The notes beneath the pieces are model-generated. The model was not told the origin of the DNA, did no database searches, and saw nothing but the letters and a program-made list of their open reading frames with translations. The position numbers and the translations under genes are program-made. This document shows positions 39,076-47,320 of a stretch of 64,000 nucleotides of DNA, in pieces. Position 1 is the stretch's first letter, and each line of letters begins with the position of its first letter. Source of the DNA: Frateuria aurantia DSM 6220 (GTDB lineage Bacteria; Pseudomonadota; Gammaproteobacteria; Xanthomonadales; Rhodanobacteraceae); the NCBI RefSeq assembly GCF_000242255.2, contig NC_017033.1, positions 1,364,001 to 1,428,000 of the forward strand, read 5' to 3'.

Positions 39076-39803
39076 TGCGCGGCCTGCTGTATGCCATCGG
39101 CTTTCTGACCCGGATTCCGGTGCCGGTCTCGGTCTTCGAAGATACCCGGGCACGCCGCCTGTCGGTGCTGGCCTATCCGCTGGTCGGCCTGTTGCTGGGG
39201 GTGATCCTGGCCGGACTGGGCCTGTTGCTGGAAGACCATGATGATCTGCTGGCCTCGGCGCTGATTCTGGTGGTCTGGGTCGGGCTTACCGGCGGGCTGC
39301 ATCTGGACGGACTGGCGGACAGCGCCGATGCCTGGATCGGGGGTCTGGGCGAGCGGACGCGTACGTTGGACATCATGAAAGACCCCCGCTGCGGACCCTC
39401 GGCGGTGGTGGCCGTGGTGCTGTTGCTGCTGACCAAACTGGCCGCGCTGCAGGCAATGCCGGGGCCGCTGCGCATGCCGGCCTTGCTGCTGGCACCCTTG
39501 CTGGGCCGCACGGCGCTGACGGCACTGCTGGCTTCCACGCCTTACGCTCGTGCCGCAGGGCTGGCCAGCGATCTGGACGGATCAGGGCGAGCCCCCTGGC
39601 TGGTCATGGCGGCGGCCTTGCTGGCCAGCTTGCTGGCCGGTGTCGATGGGTTGCTGGCGTCTGTGGCCGCGGCCACGGTGTTCGGCGTATGGCGACAGGC
39701 CGGCATGCGCCGGCTCGGCGGCTACACCGGTGACACCGCCGGCGCCATGGCCGAGATGGTGGAGCTGGCGGTGCTGGTCGTCATGGCCTTGCGACTGGGC
39801 TGA
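39072..39803 (+). CDS. cobS: Adenosylcobinamide-GDP ribazoletransferase (cobalamin synthase) CobS
   Basis: An inner-membrane enzyme joining adenosylcobinamide-GDP to alpha-ribazole (phosphate). 243 residues, polytopic. Signature segments are FLTRIPVPVSVFEDTRARR, GLHLDGLADSADAW, MKDPRCGPSAVVAVVLLLLTKLAAL, APLLGRTALTALL and LGGYTGDTAGAMAEMVELAVL. It is the last gene of the long plus-strand cob run and ends 9 nt from the convergent bluB stop, with no terminator between them. Confidence 0.95.
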   Translation: MMRGLLYAIGFLTRIPVPVSVFEDTRARRLSVLAYPLVGLLLGVILAGLGLLLEDHDDLLASALILVVWVGLTGGLHLDGLADSADAWIGGLGERTRTLDIMKDPRCGPSAVVAVVLLLLTKLAALQAMPGPLRMPALLLAPLLGRTALTALLASTPYARAAGLASDLDGSGRAPWLVMAAALLASLLAGVDGLLASVAAATVFGVWRQAGMRRLGGYTGDTAGAMAEMVELAVLVVMALRLG

Positions 39804-39812
39804 GCCCGGCAT

Positions 39813-40454
39813 TCAGAGACCCCAGCCGTTCTCGCTGAGGCAGTCCTGCAGATCCATGCGCTGGCGCCAGCCCTCCTGCTGCAGCATCGGCGAGGGATAG
39901 AAGGTCTCGACATGGCCCAGACAGAGCAGGGCCACCGGCTTCGCGCCGGCCGGAATACCCAGCAGGCGGCGCACCGCATCGACATCGAACAGCGAGACCC
40001 AGCCCATGCCGAGACCTTCGGCGCGAGCGGCCAGCCACAGGTTCTGGATCGCGCACGATACCGAGGCCAGATCCATCTCGGGCAGGGTGCGGCGGCCGAA
40101 GACATGCGCTTCACGGCCGTCCATCAGACTCATCACCAGCAGTTCGCCGCACTCGCGCAGGCCTTCCACCTTGAGTTTCATAAAGGCATTGCCGCGCTCG
40201 CCCAGTGCCTCGGCGGTGGCCAGCCGCTCCTGCTCCACGATGGCGGCGAGGGCGCTGCGCAGTGCCGGATCGGTGATCCGGATTACCCGCCAGGGCTGCA
40301 TGAAGCCGACGCTGGGCGCATGGTGGGCCGCCAGCAGCAGGCGCTGCAGGATCTCGGGGGCTATCGGGTCGGGCAGAAAGTGGCGCATGTCGCGGCGTTC
40401 ATGGATCGCCTTGTAGACCGCGGCACGCTCGATATCGCTAAAAGGCTCGGCCAT
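39813..40454 (-). CDS. bluB: 5,6-dimethylbenzimidazole synthase BluB
   Basis: A flavin-destroying nitroreductase-fold enzyme that makes the lower ligand of B12 from FMNH2 and O2. 213 residues with the BluB pattern AVYKAIHERRDMRHFLPDPI, AAHHAPSVGFMQPWRVIRI, LASVSCAIQNLWLAARAEGLGMGWVSLFD. The O2 requirement fits the CobG-type aerobic route. It overlaps cobB by 17 nt on the minus strand. Confidence 0.94.
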   Translation of the reverse strand: MAEPFSDIERAAVYKAIHERRDMRHFLPDPIAPEILQRLLLAAHHAPSVGFMQPWRVIRITDPALRSALAAIVEQERLATAEALGERGNAFMKLKVEGLRECGELLVMSLMDGREAHVFGRRTLPEMDLASVSCAIQNLWLAARAEGLGMGWVSLFDVDAVRRLLGIPAGAKPVALLCLGHVETFYPSPMLQQEGWRQRMDLQDCLSENGWGL

Positions 40455-41736
40455 GGAAAATCGCTGTCATCAGTTGAGGATTGGACGGCCAATAGCCGTG
40501 CATGTAACTGGCCGTGATCGCGCCATGTCGATATACGGCCTCGCCGTCACGATTGCGGCTGGCGTGCCGGGCCTGGCACCAGGGCGGGAGCGGCGTGCTG
40601 ATGCGGGAGTAGTGGAAGCAATGCCCCCGCAGCGGACCCAGGGCCGTATCCAGCTGCTGCAGCCCGAGGGCCGCGAGGCGGTTCTGCATCACGGCTTTGC
40701 CCGGCAGCAGCCCCAGCATGGGGTGATGGCGCCCTTGCAGATCCTGCAGCTCCTCGAGCAGATAAAGCATGCCGCCGCACTCGGCCAGCACCGGTTTGCC
40801 GCTGGCGACGAAAGCACGGATCGAGGTCGCGCTGCAGTTGTTCGTCGCCAGGACGGTGGCGTGCAGCTCGGGATAACCCCCGGGCAGATACAGCGCATCG
40901 GCATCGGCCGGTACGGATTCATCGGCCAGCGGCGAGAAGAACAGCAGTTCGGCGCCCAGCGCGCGCAACAGGTCGAGATTGGCCGGATAGATGAAAGCGA
41001 AAGCGGTATCCCGGGCGATGGCGATGCGATGACCGGCCAGATCATGAGGCAACGGGTTTGCGGGCGGGGCGCTGAAGGTCGTGGCAGGTGGCAGCCTGGT
41101 GATGGCCTGACCGTCAAGCGCATCGGCGGCCCGGTCCAGGCGCGCGTCGAGGTCTTCGATTTCGCCGGCCTGGCGCAGGCCGAGATGCCGCTCAGCCAGC
41201 TCGAAGCCTGTGTCGGCCGGCAGCTGGCCCAGCCAGGGGATGCCATCGGGCAGGGATTCGCGCAGCATCGCGGCATGGGTGACGGAGCCAACGCGATTGG
41301 CCAGTACGCCATGCATGCGCAGTCCTTCACGGTAGCGGGCCAGACCCAGAGCCAGCGCCCCGAAGGTCTGGGCCATGCCCTTGGCCTGGATGACCGGCAG
41401 CACCGGCAGATCGAAGTGCAGGGCCAGGTCGGCACTGCTGGGCGTGCCGTCATGCAAGCCCATCACGCCTTCGATCAGGATCAGGTCGACCTCGGCGGCG
41501 GCCCTGGCCAGCAGGCGGGCGCATTCCTTGGCACCTGTCATCCACAAATCCAGCGAATACACGGCACGGCCGCTGGCACGCTCCAGCACCATCGGATCGA
41601 GATAATCCGGGCCGGTCTTGAACACCTGCACCCGCCGACCGGCACGCCGGTGCCAGCGGGCCAGCGCTGCCGTGACCGTGGTCTTGCCATGACCGGAACC
41701 GGGTGCGGTGATCAGCAGGGCGGGGCAGTCCGGCAT
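40438..41736 (-). CDS. cobB: Cobyrinate / hydrogenobyrinate a,c-diamide synthase CobB
   Basis: ATP- and glutamine-dependent amidation of the a and c carboxylates, giving the CobN substrate. 432 residues: N-terminal P-loop LITAPGSGHGKTTVTAALAR, FKTGPDYLDPMVLERASGR, IEGVMGLHDGTPSSADLA, and a C-terminal amidotransferase with PVLAECGGMLYLLEEL (nucleophile Cys). In the family this is separate from CobQ by the AECGGM motif. It follows cobO with a 2-nt gap. Confidence 0.95.
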   Translation of the reverse strand: MPDCPALLITAPGSGHGKTTVTAALARWHRRAGRRVQVFKTGPDYLDPMVLERASGRAVYSLDLWMTGAKECARLLARAAAEVDLILIEGVMGLHDGTPSSADLALHFDLPVLPVIQAKGMAQTFGALALGLARYREGLRMHGVLANRVGSVTHAAMLRESLPDGIPWLGQLPADTGFELAERHLGLRQAGEIEDLDARLDRAADALDGQAITRLPPATTFSAPPANPLPHDLAGHRIAIARDTAFAFIYPANLDLLRALGAELLFFSPLADESVPADADALYLPGGYPELHATVLATNNCSATSIRAFVASGKPVLAECGGMLYLLEELQDLQGRHHPMLGLLPGKAVMQNRLAALGLQQLDTALGPLRGHCFHYSRISTPLPPWCQARHASRNRDGEAVYRHGAITASYMHGYWPSNPQLMTAIFHGRAF

Positions 41737-41738
41737 GC

Positions 41739-42341
41739 TCAGAATTCGACGCCTTGCTGGGCCTTGATGCCTTGCTCGCGATAAGGGTGCTTGATGACGC
41801 GCATCTCGGTGGCCAGGTCGGCAGCCTCCAGCAAGGCCTCGGGGGCATGGCGGCCAGTGACGACGACATGCAGCATGGGATCACGTGCCCCGATCACGGC
41901 CAGCACCTCGTCCAGTGGCAGATATGCGTATTTCAGCACGGTGTTCAACTCATCGAGTATCACCATCTGGTAATCCCCGCTGCGTATCATCCGCTCCGCC
42001 TCGGCCCAGGCTTTGCGCGCGGTGGCGATATCGGCCTCGCGGTCCTGGGTGTTCCAGGTATAGCCGTCACCCATGGTGACGAAGTCGCATTCGGCGACGC
42101 TGCCCAGAAAATCGCGCTCGGCGGTATGCAGGGCACCCTTGATGAATTGCACCACGCCCAGGCGCATGCCATGTCCCAGCACGCGGACGGCCATGCCGAA
42201 GGCGGCCGTGGACTTGCCCTTGCCCGTGCCGGTATGGACGATCAGCAGACCTTTTTCGCGGGTGGCTGCCGCCTGTTTCTTCTGGTGGCCTTCCTGGCGT
42301 TTTTCGACCATTTTCTGATGGGCGGCGGGGTCGATTTTCAT
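41739..42341 (-). CDS. cobO: Cob(I)yrinic acid a,c-diamide adenosyltransferase CobO
   Basis: A BtuR/CobA/CobO-type adenosyltransferase forming the Co-C bond from ATP. 200 residues from the ATG at 42341, which has AGGAA upstream. P-loop LLIVHTGTGKGKSTAAFGMA, then GVVQFIKGALHTAERDFL, VILDELNTVLKYAYLPLDEV, VVVTGRHAPEALLEAADLATEM. The N-terminus is rich in Lys/Gln. A short spacer separates it from cobE upstream. A cob(II)yrinate reductase (CobR) to supply Co(I) is not in the window. Confidence 0.95.
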   Translation of the reverse strand: MKIDPAAHQKMVEKRQEGHQKKQAAATREKGLLIVHTGTGKGKSTAAFGMAVRVLGHGMRLGVVQFIKGALHTAERDFLGSVAECDFVTMGDGYTWNTQDREADIATARKAWAEAERMIRSGDYQMVILDELNTVLKYAYLPLDEVLAVIGARDPMLHVVVTGRHAPEALLEAADLATEMRVIKHPYREQGIKAQQGVEF

Positions 42342-42448
42342 GTCGCGGAAATTCCTGGAAGACGGAAGGCGGTCGGAGCGTGGCCGACCTGGACCGGGCA
42401 CTACCGCCAGCGGACCTTGCAACTCGCCAGCCTAAGCCAAATGGGCGA

Positions 42449-42937
42449 TCACGGCAAAGTCACTGCGCGGGGTGCTGCGGCCAGGGCCAAGGCGACGCTG
42501 ACGCCGTCCAGCGAGCACTTGGCCCGCACCAGCCGGCCTCCCGGCCCGGCAGCGATCAGCGCGCAGGGCTCGGCAACCCCAGGCAATCCCAGATGCCGGC
42601 TGGCGGCCGATGCACTCAGACCGGCGGTCGAGAAGGTCTGCAGCTGCCCTGTCGAAATGGCCCGCAGATCCAGGCCGTGCTGCCGGCAAACGCTTTGCAA
42701 TGCGGGCGAGGCGGCCTTGCGATCGAGGGTGGCGAGCACCGTCAGCTGCTCGAGCGAAAACTGGCCCAGGGCATAGTGCAGGGCGCGCACGATGGTCATC
42801 GCATCGACGCCGGACCGGAAGCCGATACCTGCCACCAGCGGGCGTTCCATCTTTTCCGCAGACGGCCCGCCACCATGCCGGTGGCCCCGGCCCTTGTCAT
42901 GCGATACAGCGACGGCGGTGGCTTCGACGGGAGACAT
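42449..42937 (-). CDS. cobE: CobE-like protein (CbiG C-terminal homologue)
   Basis: A small protein of the CobE/GbiG_C type, genetically required in the aerobic pathway but without a firmly assigned reaction. The core is PLVAGIGFRSGVDAMTIVRAL, LATLDRKAASPALQSVCRQHG, STAGLSASAASRHLGLPGVAEPCAL and SLDGVSVALA. The start is unclear. ATG at 42937 gives 162 residues with a His/Gly/Lys-rich leader (HDKGRGHRHGGG); upstream ATGs at 43015/43012 add 25-26 residues; Met at MERPLVAG would give only the core. It precedes cobO-cobB-bluB. Confidence 0.85.
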   Translation of the reverse strand: MSPVEATAVAVSHDKGRGHRHGGGPSAEKMERPLVAGIGFRSGVDAMTIVRALHYALGQFSLEQLTVLATLDRKAASPALQSVCRQHGLDLRAISTGQLQTFSTAGLSASAASRHLGLPGVAEPCALIAAGPGGRLVRAKCSLDGVSVALALAAAPRAVTLP

Positions 42938-43109
42938 GATCTGCGTAGACGAGGGATGACGGCAGTTGGCTGCCAGCCGGGCCCCATCATGCCACGGCAA
43001 CGCGGGAGGCATCATGGTGAACCGACAAGGCAGACCTCGCCGCCGTGAGCCGCCGCCACGGACGCAGGCGGCGAGGGTGAGTGGCGGGTTCTGGATCGAT
43101 GGAAGCAGG

Positions 43110-43967
43110 TTATTTCTCCGCTGGAGTTTCCGGCGTCAGCTCATAGGCGGCGCGAACCAGTTCGGGCTGCTCGCCCAGACCCTCCGAAACCTTGCGGGTC
43201 CAGCTCTCGGTCTGCTGTTTGCGGACCTGATCGACCAAGGCGGCGGGAATGACGCTGCGACCAGGCGGATCGGATGCCAGCAGGACCTGCAAGGTGGTCT
43301 CGAACACCGGCTCCGGATCATATTGGCGATGCGGAAAAGCCAGCTTTTCGTAATTGAAGACCCGCTGTGCCGGGTCGTCCTGCCAATGGCGCCAGGTCTC
43401 GAACATGCGGTCGTTGAAGCCGGTCAGGAAGGGGCCGGGGTTGACGGTGGCCACTTCGACGCCGAATTCCGCCAGCTCGGACCGCAAGGCTTCGGCGAAG
43501 GCCTCCACGGCATGTTTGGATCCGGAGTAGGCGCCGGTGAACGGGTCCACGGTCAGGCCTGCCACCGAAGACATAAACACGATGCGACCACTGCGGCGGG
43601 CCATCATCCGGCGGGCGACGATCTGGCTCAGCAGCAAGGGGCCGAAGACATTCACTTCGAACTGGCGGCGCAGGTTGTCGGCCGGAATATCCAGGCTGGA
43701 CCCGCCCTCGGCAATGCCGGCATTGTTCAGCAGCACGTCGACGTCCCAGTGCCTGGCCCGCTGGCGGTCCGCCTCGTCCGTCACATCCAGTTTTTCCACC
43801 TGCAGCTGCAGTCCGCGTGCTCTGGCCTCCTCCCTCAAGCCCTGTATCTGAGCCACGATCTCAACCCCGGCAATGACTCGATGGTCGCCGCTGGCGGCCA
43901 GTCGCAAGGCTACCTCGCGACCAAAGCCGCTGCCTGCGCCGGTGATCAGAAAAGTCTTCGTGTCCAT
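43110..43967 (-). CDS. Short-chain dehydrogenase/reductase (SDR) family oxidoreductase
   Basis: A classical SDR of 285 residues, substrate unknown. The Rossmann motif is TGxxxGxG (LITGAGSGFGREVALRL). NNAG is present (VLLNNAGIAEGG) and the catalytic triad region shows SSVAGLTVDPFTGAYSGSKHAVEAF (Ser...Tyr-x3-Lys). The extended C-terminus suggests the SDR subgroup that acts on larger substrates. The start is the ATG at 43967 behind GGAGG, with good spacing. Nothing ties it to cobalamin synthesis; it may be a housekeeping neighbour. Confidence 0.9.
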   Translation of the reverse strand: MDTKTFLITGAGSGFGREVALRLAASGDHRVIAGVEIVAQIQGLREEARARGLQLQVEKLDVTDEADRQRARHWDVDVLLNNAGIAEGGSSLDIPADNLRRQFEVNVFGPLLLSQIVARRMMARRSGRIVFMSSVAGLTVDPFTGAYSGSKHAVEAFAEALRSELAEFGVEVATVNPGPFLTGFNDRMFETWRHWQDDPAQRVFNYEKLAFPHRQYDPEPVFETTLQVLLASDPPGRSVIPAALVDQVRKQQTESWTRKVSEGLGEQPELVRAAYELTPETPAEK

Positions 43968-44219
43968 GCGATGTCCTCCGTTGGCGAGCGGGGCCTCGGC
44001 CCCCGTCCAGGCTGATCGATGACTGGCACTGCCAGCCTGTGCAAGCGTGCGCGGGTCTTTCATGATGCCGGCGGCGGCTGAATACGAGCCGCACAGGGGT
44101 GTTCCATGGCCTTGGCCCCAGGCCGGGTTGCCGGATCGCCAGCGACTGTCCCGATGGACGTCTGCAGCCAGTGGCTCATATCCGTTATGCTGTGTCGCCG
44201 ATTTGTGTGGCAACCAGAC

Positions 44220-45158
44220 ATGAGATCCTCCCTGTCTAGCGGTATCCTCAATGGCGCTATGGCCGGTGCCATGTGGGGACTGGTATTTATCGCTCCGGTA
44301 CTGCTCAAGGACTGCTCCCCGTTGCAGATCTGCATCGGTCGCTATCTGGCCTACGGTTTGCTGTCTGCCGTCTTGCTGGCACCGCATGTGCCATCGCTGC
44401 GCAAGCGGATCGGCATGGCGGAATGGAAAGCCTTGGCCTGGTTGAGCCTGACCGGCAATCTGGTCTATTTCGTGCTGCTGGTGATGGCCGTGCAGATGGC
44501 CGGTGGTGCGGCCAGTTCGCTGATCGTCGGCATGGTGCCGCTGGTGGTCGCGCTGGCCTCCTGCCGCAGTCCGGGCGCCACGCCGCTGGTTCGATTATTG
44601 CCGGCACTGGGTCTCAGCATCGCCGGAGTGGTGCTGATCGCCTGTCAGGCGCTGGGCCATGAGGTCTCGCAGCACCCCCTGGGCATCCGTCTGTTGGGAC
44701 TGGGTTGTGCCATCGGCGCCTTGCTGTCGTGGTCGGGCTATTCCATCGGCAACAGTCGCTGGCTTGCCCGGCGATCGGATATCAGCGGTCATCAATGGTC
44801 CTTGCTGACCGGCCTGGTGACCAGTGCGGAATCGGCGTTGCTGATACCGGTATTGATCATGAGCTCAGGTCCGGCGGCCTTGCATCCCGGTTCGGGCTGG
44901 CCGCTGTTTGCCGGCATCAGCGTGGCCACGGCACTGCTGGCCTCGGTGGTCGGCAATGCCTGCTGGAACCGGGCCAGCCAGCGGCTGCCGCTGGCCTTGT
45001 CAGGGCAGATGGTGGTGTTCGAGACCTTGTTCGCTCTGCTGTACACCTTTGTCTGGCACCAGCGTGGACCGACCCCAATCGAGGTGCTGGCGGTGATCTG
45101 CCTGCTGTCGGGCGTGGCCTTGGCCACGCGTGCCCATGGTGGCAAAGGACACGCCTGA
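44220..45158 (+). CDS. EamA/DMT-superfamily transporter
   Basis: A ten-helix exporter-like membrane protein of 312 residues from the ATG at 44220, with two EamA repeats. The N-terminal repeat begins GILNGAMAGAMWGLVFIAPVLL, and the second ends MVVFETLFALLYTFVWHQRGP...EVLAVICLLSGVALATR. The GxW and conserved Pro-rich helix pattern is as in metabolite exporters. The substrate is unknown. It is divergent from the SDR gene and convergent with the malic enzyme gene. An upstream extension to 44106 is less likely because it adds a non-hydrophobic leader. Confidence 0.88.
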   Translation: MRSSLSSGILNGAMAGAMWGLVFIAPVLLKDCSPLQICIGRYLAYGLLSAVLLAPHVPSLRKRIGMAEWKALAWLSLTGNLVYFVLLVMAVQMAGGAASSLIVGMVPLVVALASCRSPGATPLVRLLPALGLSIAGVVLIACQALGHEVSQHPLGIRLLGLGCAIGALLSWSGYSIGNSRWLARRSDISGHQWSLLTGLVTSAESALLIPVLIMSSGPAALHPGSGWPLFAGISVATALLASVVGNACWNRASQRLPLALSGQMVVFETLFALLYTFVWHQRGPTPIEVLAVICLLSGVALATRAHGGKGHA

Positions 45159-45288
45159 GTGGGACGGCATGGCCTGATCGCGTATCGGGTCGTGGCCTTC
45201 AGTCAGCGCCAAGGACCGGACCTCGAGCTTGCAGCGGGTGCCGATTTCCAGACCGGGGCGGACCTGCAGGCATGGCCCGGTCTGGTGA

Positions 45289-45313
45289 CGGGGCGGCTTG
45301 GCTCGCCGCCCCG
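45289..45313. terminator. GC-rich hairpin between convergent transporter and malic enzyme genes
   Basis: Arms 45289-45297 and 45305-45313 form a 9-bp GC stem with a 7-nt loop, between two converging stop codons. There is no T tract on either side, so termination function is only suggested by position and stem strength. Confidence 0.45.
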
Positions 45314-45318
45314 GGGAT

Positions 45319-46632
45319 TCAGACGGTGCCGTCCTCGGCCAGACCGGCATTGAGCCGGGCTGACAGGCTGGCCAGGCATTGACGATAGACGTTCATGTCG
45401 GCCACCGGCCGGCTGGCGACGCCGTCGTCCATCGCGGCCTTGGCGACGGCGACGGGCAGTTCCAGCAGCAGACGCGGGTCCAGCGGATTGGGGATCAGAC
45501 TGTCGCGGCCAAATTCGGGCGCTCCGGGCTGGAAGGGGGCCTGTCGGGCCAACGCGGCCAGCGCCTCGACGCAGGCGATCTTCATGCCGGTGGTGATGTG
45601 ACGTGCGCCGACATCCAGAGCGCCGCGGAACAGATAGGGAAAGCACAGCACGTTGTTGATCTGGTTGGGAAAGTCCGAGCGGCCGGTGCCCAGAATGACA
45701 TCATCACGCACGGCGCGAGCCTCCGAGGGCAGGATCTCGGGGTAAGGATTGGCCAGTGCCAGCACGATGGGGTCGGCGGCCATGGTCGCCAGCATGTCGC
45801 CGCTCAGGGTACCGGGCCCGGACAGACCCAGAAACAGGTCAGCGCCGTGCAGCGCATCGGCCAGACTGCGCTTGTCGGTGTCGCGGGCATAGGCCTGCTT
45901 GCTGGGATCCAGGTTGGCACGGCCGGTATGGATGACGCCGCTGCGATCCACCGCCAGGATGTTTTCAGGCTTCAGGCCCAGCGATACCAGCATGTCGACG
46001 CAGGCCACGCCGGCAGCCCCCATGCCGCAGACCACCATGCGAATGGACTCGAAGGACTTGCCGACCAGTTCCAGCGCATTGCTGACGGCGGCGCCGACCA
46101 CGATGGCAGTACCGTGCTGATCATCATGGAACACCGGAATACCCATCCGTCCGGCCAGCGTCTTTTCGATGACGAAGCACTCCGGCGCCTTGATGTCCTC
46201 CAGATTGATGCCGCCGAACGTCGGCTCCATCGCCGCCACGATATCGATCAGCCGCTCGGGATCCTTGGCATCCAGCTCGATGTCGAAGGCATCGACGCCG
46301 GCAAAGCGCTTGAACAGCACGCTCTTGCCTTCCATGACCGGCTTGCCGGCCAAGGGACCGATGTCACCCAGGCCCAGCACGGCCGTACCGTTGGTGACCA
46401 CGGCCACCAGGTTGCCACGCGAGGTCAGCAGATCGGCCTGGGCAGGGTCGGCGGCAATGGCCTCGCAGGCGTAACCCACGCCAGGCGAATAGGCCAACGA
46501 CAGGTCTTCGCGGGTGGCGACCCGCTTGGTGGCGGTGACTTCGAGCTTGCCGGGTTGCGGCCAGCGGTGGTAATCGAGGGCGGCCTGGCGTTGTTCGGGG
46601 GTGGTGGCGTCGGCGGAAGGTTTTGAAGTCAT
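45319..46632 (-). CDS. NAD(P)-dependent malic enzyme, single-domain form
   Basis: Oxidative decarboxylation of malate to pyruvate. 437 residues with the malic N-terminal domain ([17 protein letters not shown] with the catalytic Tyr, [60 protein letters not shown]) and the NAD-binding domain ([20 protein letters not shown]). The phosphotransacetylase-like C-terminal domain of the MaeB-type enzyme (about 760 residues) is absent, and the protein ends cleanly at GLAEDGTV. Cofactor preference cannot be read safely. Confidence 0.93.
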   Translation of the reverse strand: MTSKPSADATTPEQRQAALDYHRWPQPGKLEVTATKRVATREDLSLAYSPGVGYACEAIAADPAQADLLTSRGNLVAVVTNGTAVLGLGDIGPLAGKPVMEGKSVLFKRFAGVDAFDIELDAKDPERLIDIVAAMEPTFGGINLEDIKAPECFVIEKTLAGRMGIPVFHDDQHGTAIVVGAAVSNALELVGKSFESIRMVVCGMGAAGVACVDMLVSLGLKPENILAVDRSGVIHTGRANLDPSKQAYARDTDKRSLADALHGADLFLGLSGPGTLSGDMLATMAADPIVLALANPYPEILPSEARAVRDDVILGTGRSDFPNQINNVLCFPYLFRGALDVGARHITTGMKIACVEALAALARQAPFQPGAPEFGRDSLIPNPLDPRLLLELPVAVAKAAMDDGVASRPVADMNVYRQCLASLSARLNAGLAEDGTV

Positions 46633-47257
46633 GGTTCAACTTGGTAGTGGCAAAGGCTTGGCAATCAAGCGGACCTGAAAGACAGGAACGGTATCGGGCA
46701 TAGGGAACTCAAGCCGAAGATGGGTACCATCTGCAGGCAAGTTGGGGAGAAACGACCGGAAGCACGGGATCGGAGGCTCACCGAAAGCGATCAGGTACGG
46801 ATTGCGGCACGCATTCTAACTATTTATGCCGGAAGGAGCGTGCAGGTATTGTCGCTGCTTGAGATGAACCATAGGCCGAAGGCTGCTTCGATACAGCAGC
46901 GCTGCTGGCAACCGATCATGATTCTTGAGCGGGTCTGGTAGCCTGAAAACCGTCAGGTCGGCCATGATATGACTGATTCGGCCATTGCCATCGACATGGC
47001 CTGCAAGCCCGGTACCCTTGCCGAGATCGGGCATCGGATCGGTCGTGATGGAGCTGCGCCTGGCTGGCGGGGCTGATCCAGCCTGCCTTGCTTGCAGCGG
47101 GTGCTGTCTTTTCCCTGCCTGGGGATGAAGGCTGCTTCGGCCCGGTTCATGCCGTCGCGGGAAGTATTCGCAAGCTTGGGGGCAGGGCCTGAGAACCACC
47201 TTCAGGTTCGCGGTCGAATGGGGTTTCGTGCATGACCCGTATGCCATCGCTGGCTTT
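46633..47257. other. Intergenic region upstream of the malic enzyme gene
   Basis: About 625 bases without a supportable gene. Minus-strand frames here (for example 46816-47247) have no family features and poor codon periodicity compared with neighbours. It must hold the malic enzyme promoter; nothing else specific was recognised. The phrase AAGGCTGCTTCG occurs twice (near 46878 and 47127), which may mark decayed duplicated DNA. Confidence 0.4.
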
Positions 47258-47299
47258 GCATAAAAGAACAGCGGCCCTGCCAGAAGCGGGGCCGCTGTT
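47258..47299 (-). terminator. Rho-independent terminator of the TonB-dependent receptor gene
   Basis: Perfect 11-bp arms (47267-47277 and 47289-47299) with an 11-nt loop. On the minus strand the stem is followed by CTTTTATGC. It lies 22 nt after the receptor stop codon. Confidence 0.8.
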
Positions 47300-47320
47300 T
47301 CAGCTGTCCATGCTGATGGA

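Noticed and set aside
43016-43109. Cobalamin-riboswitch-like phrases before cobE on the minus strand (CCGCCACT, GGTCTGCC)
   Set aside because: The B12 box is altered and the upstream conserved core would fall in SDR coding sequence; not enough to call an aptamer.
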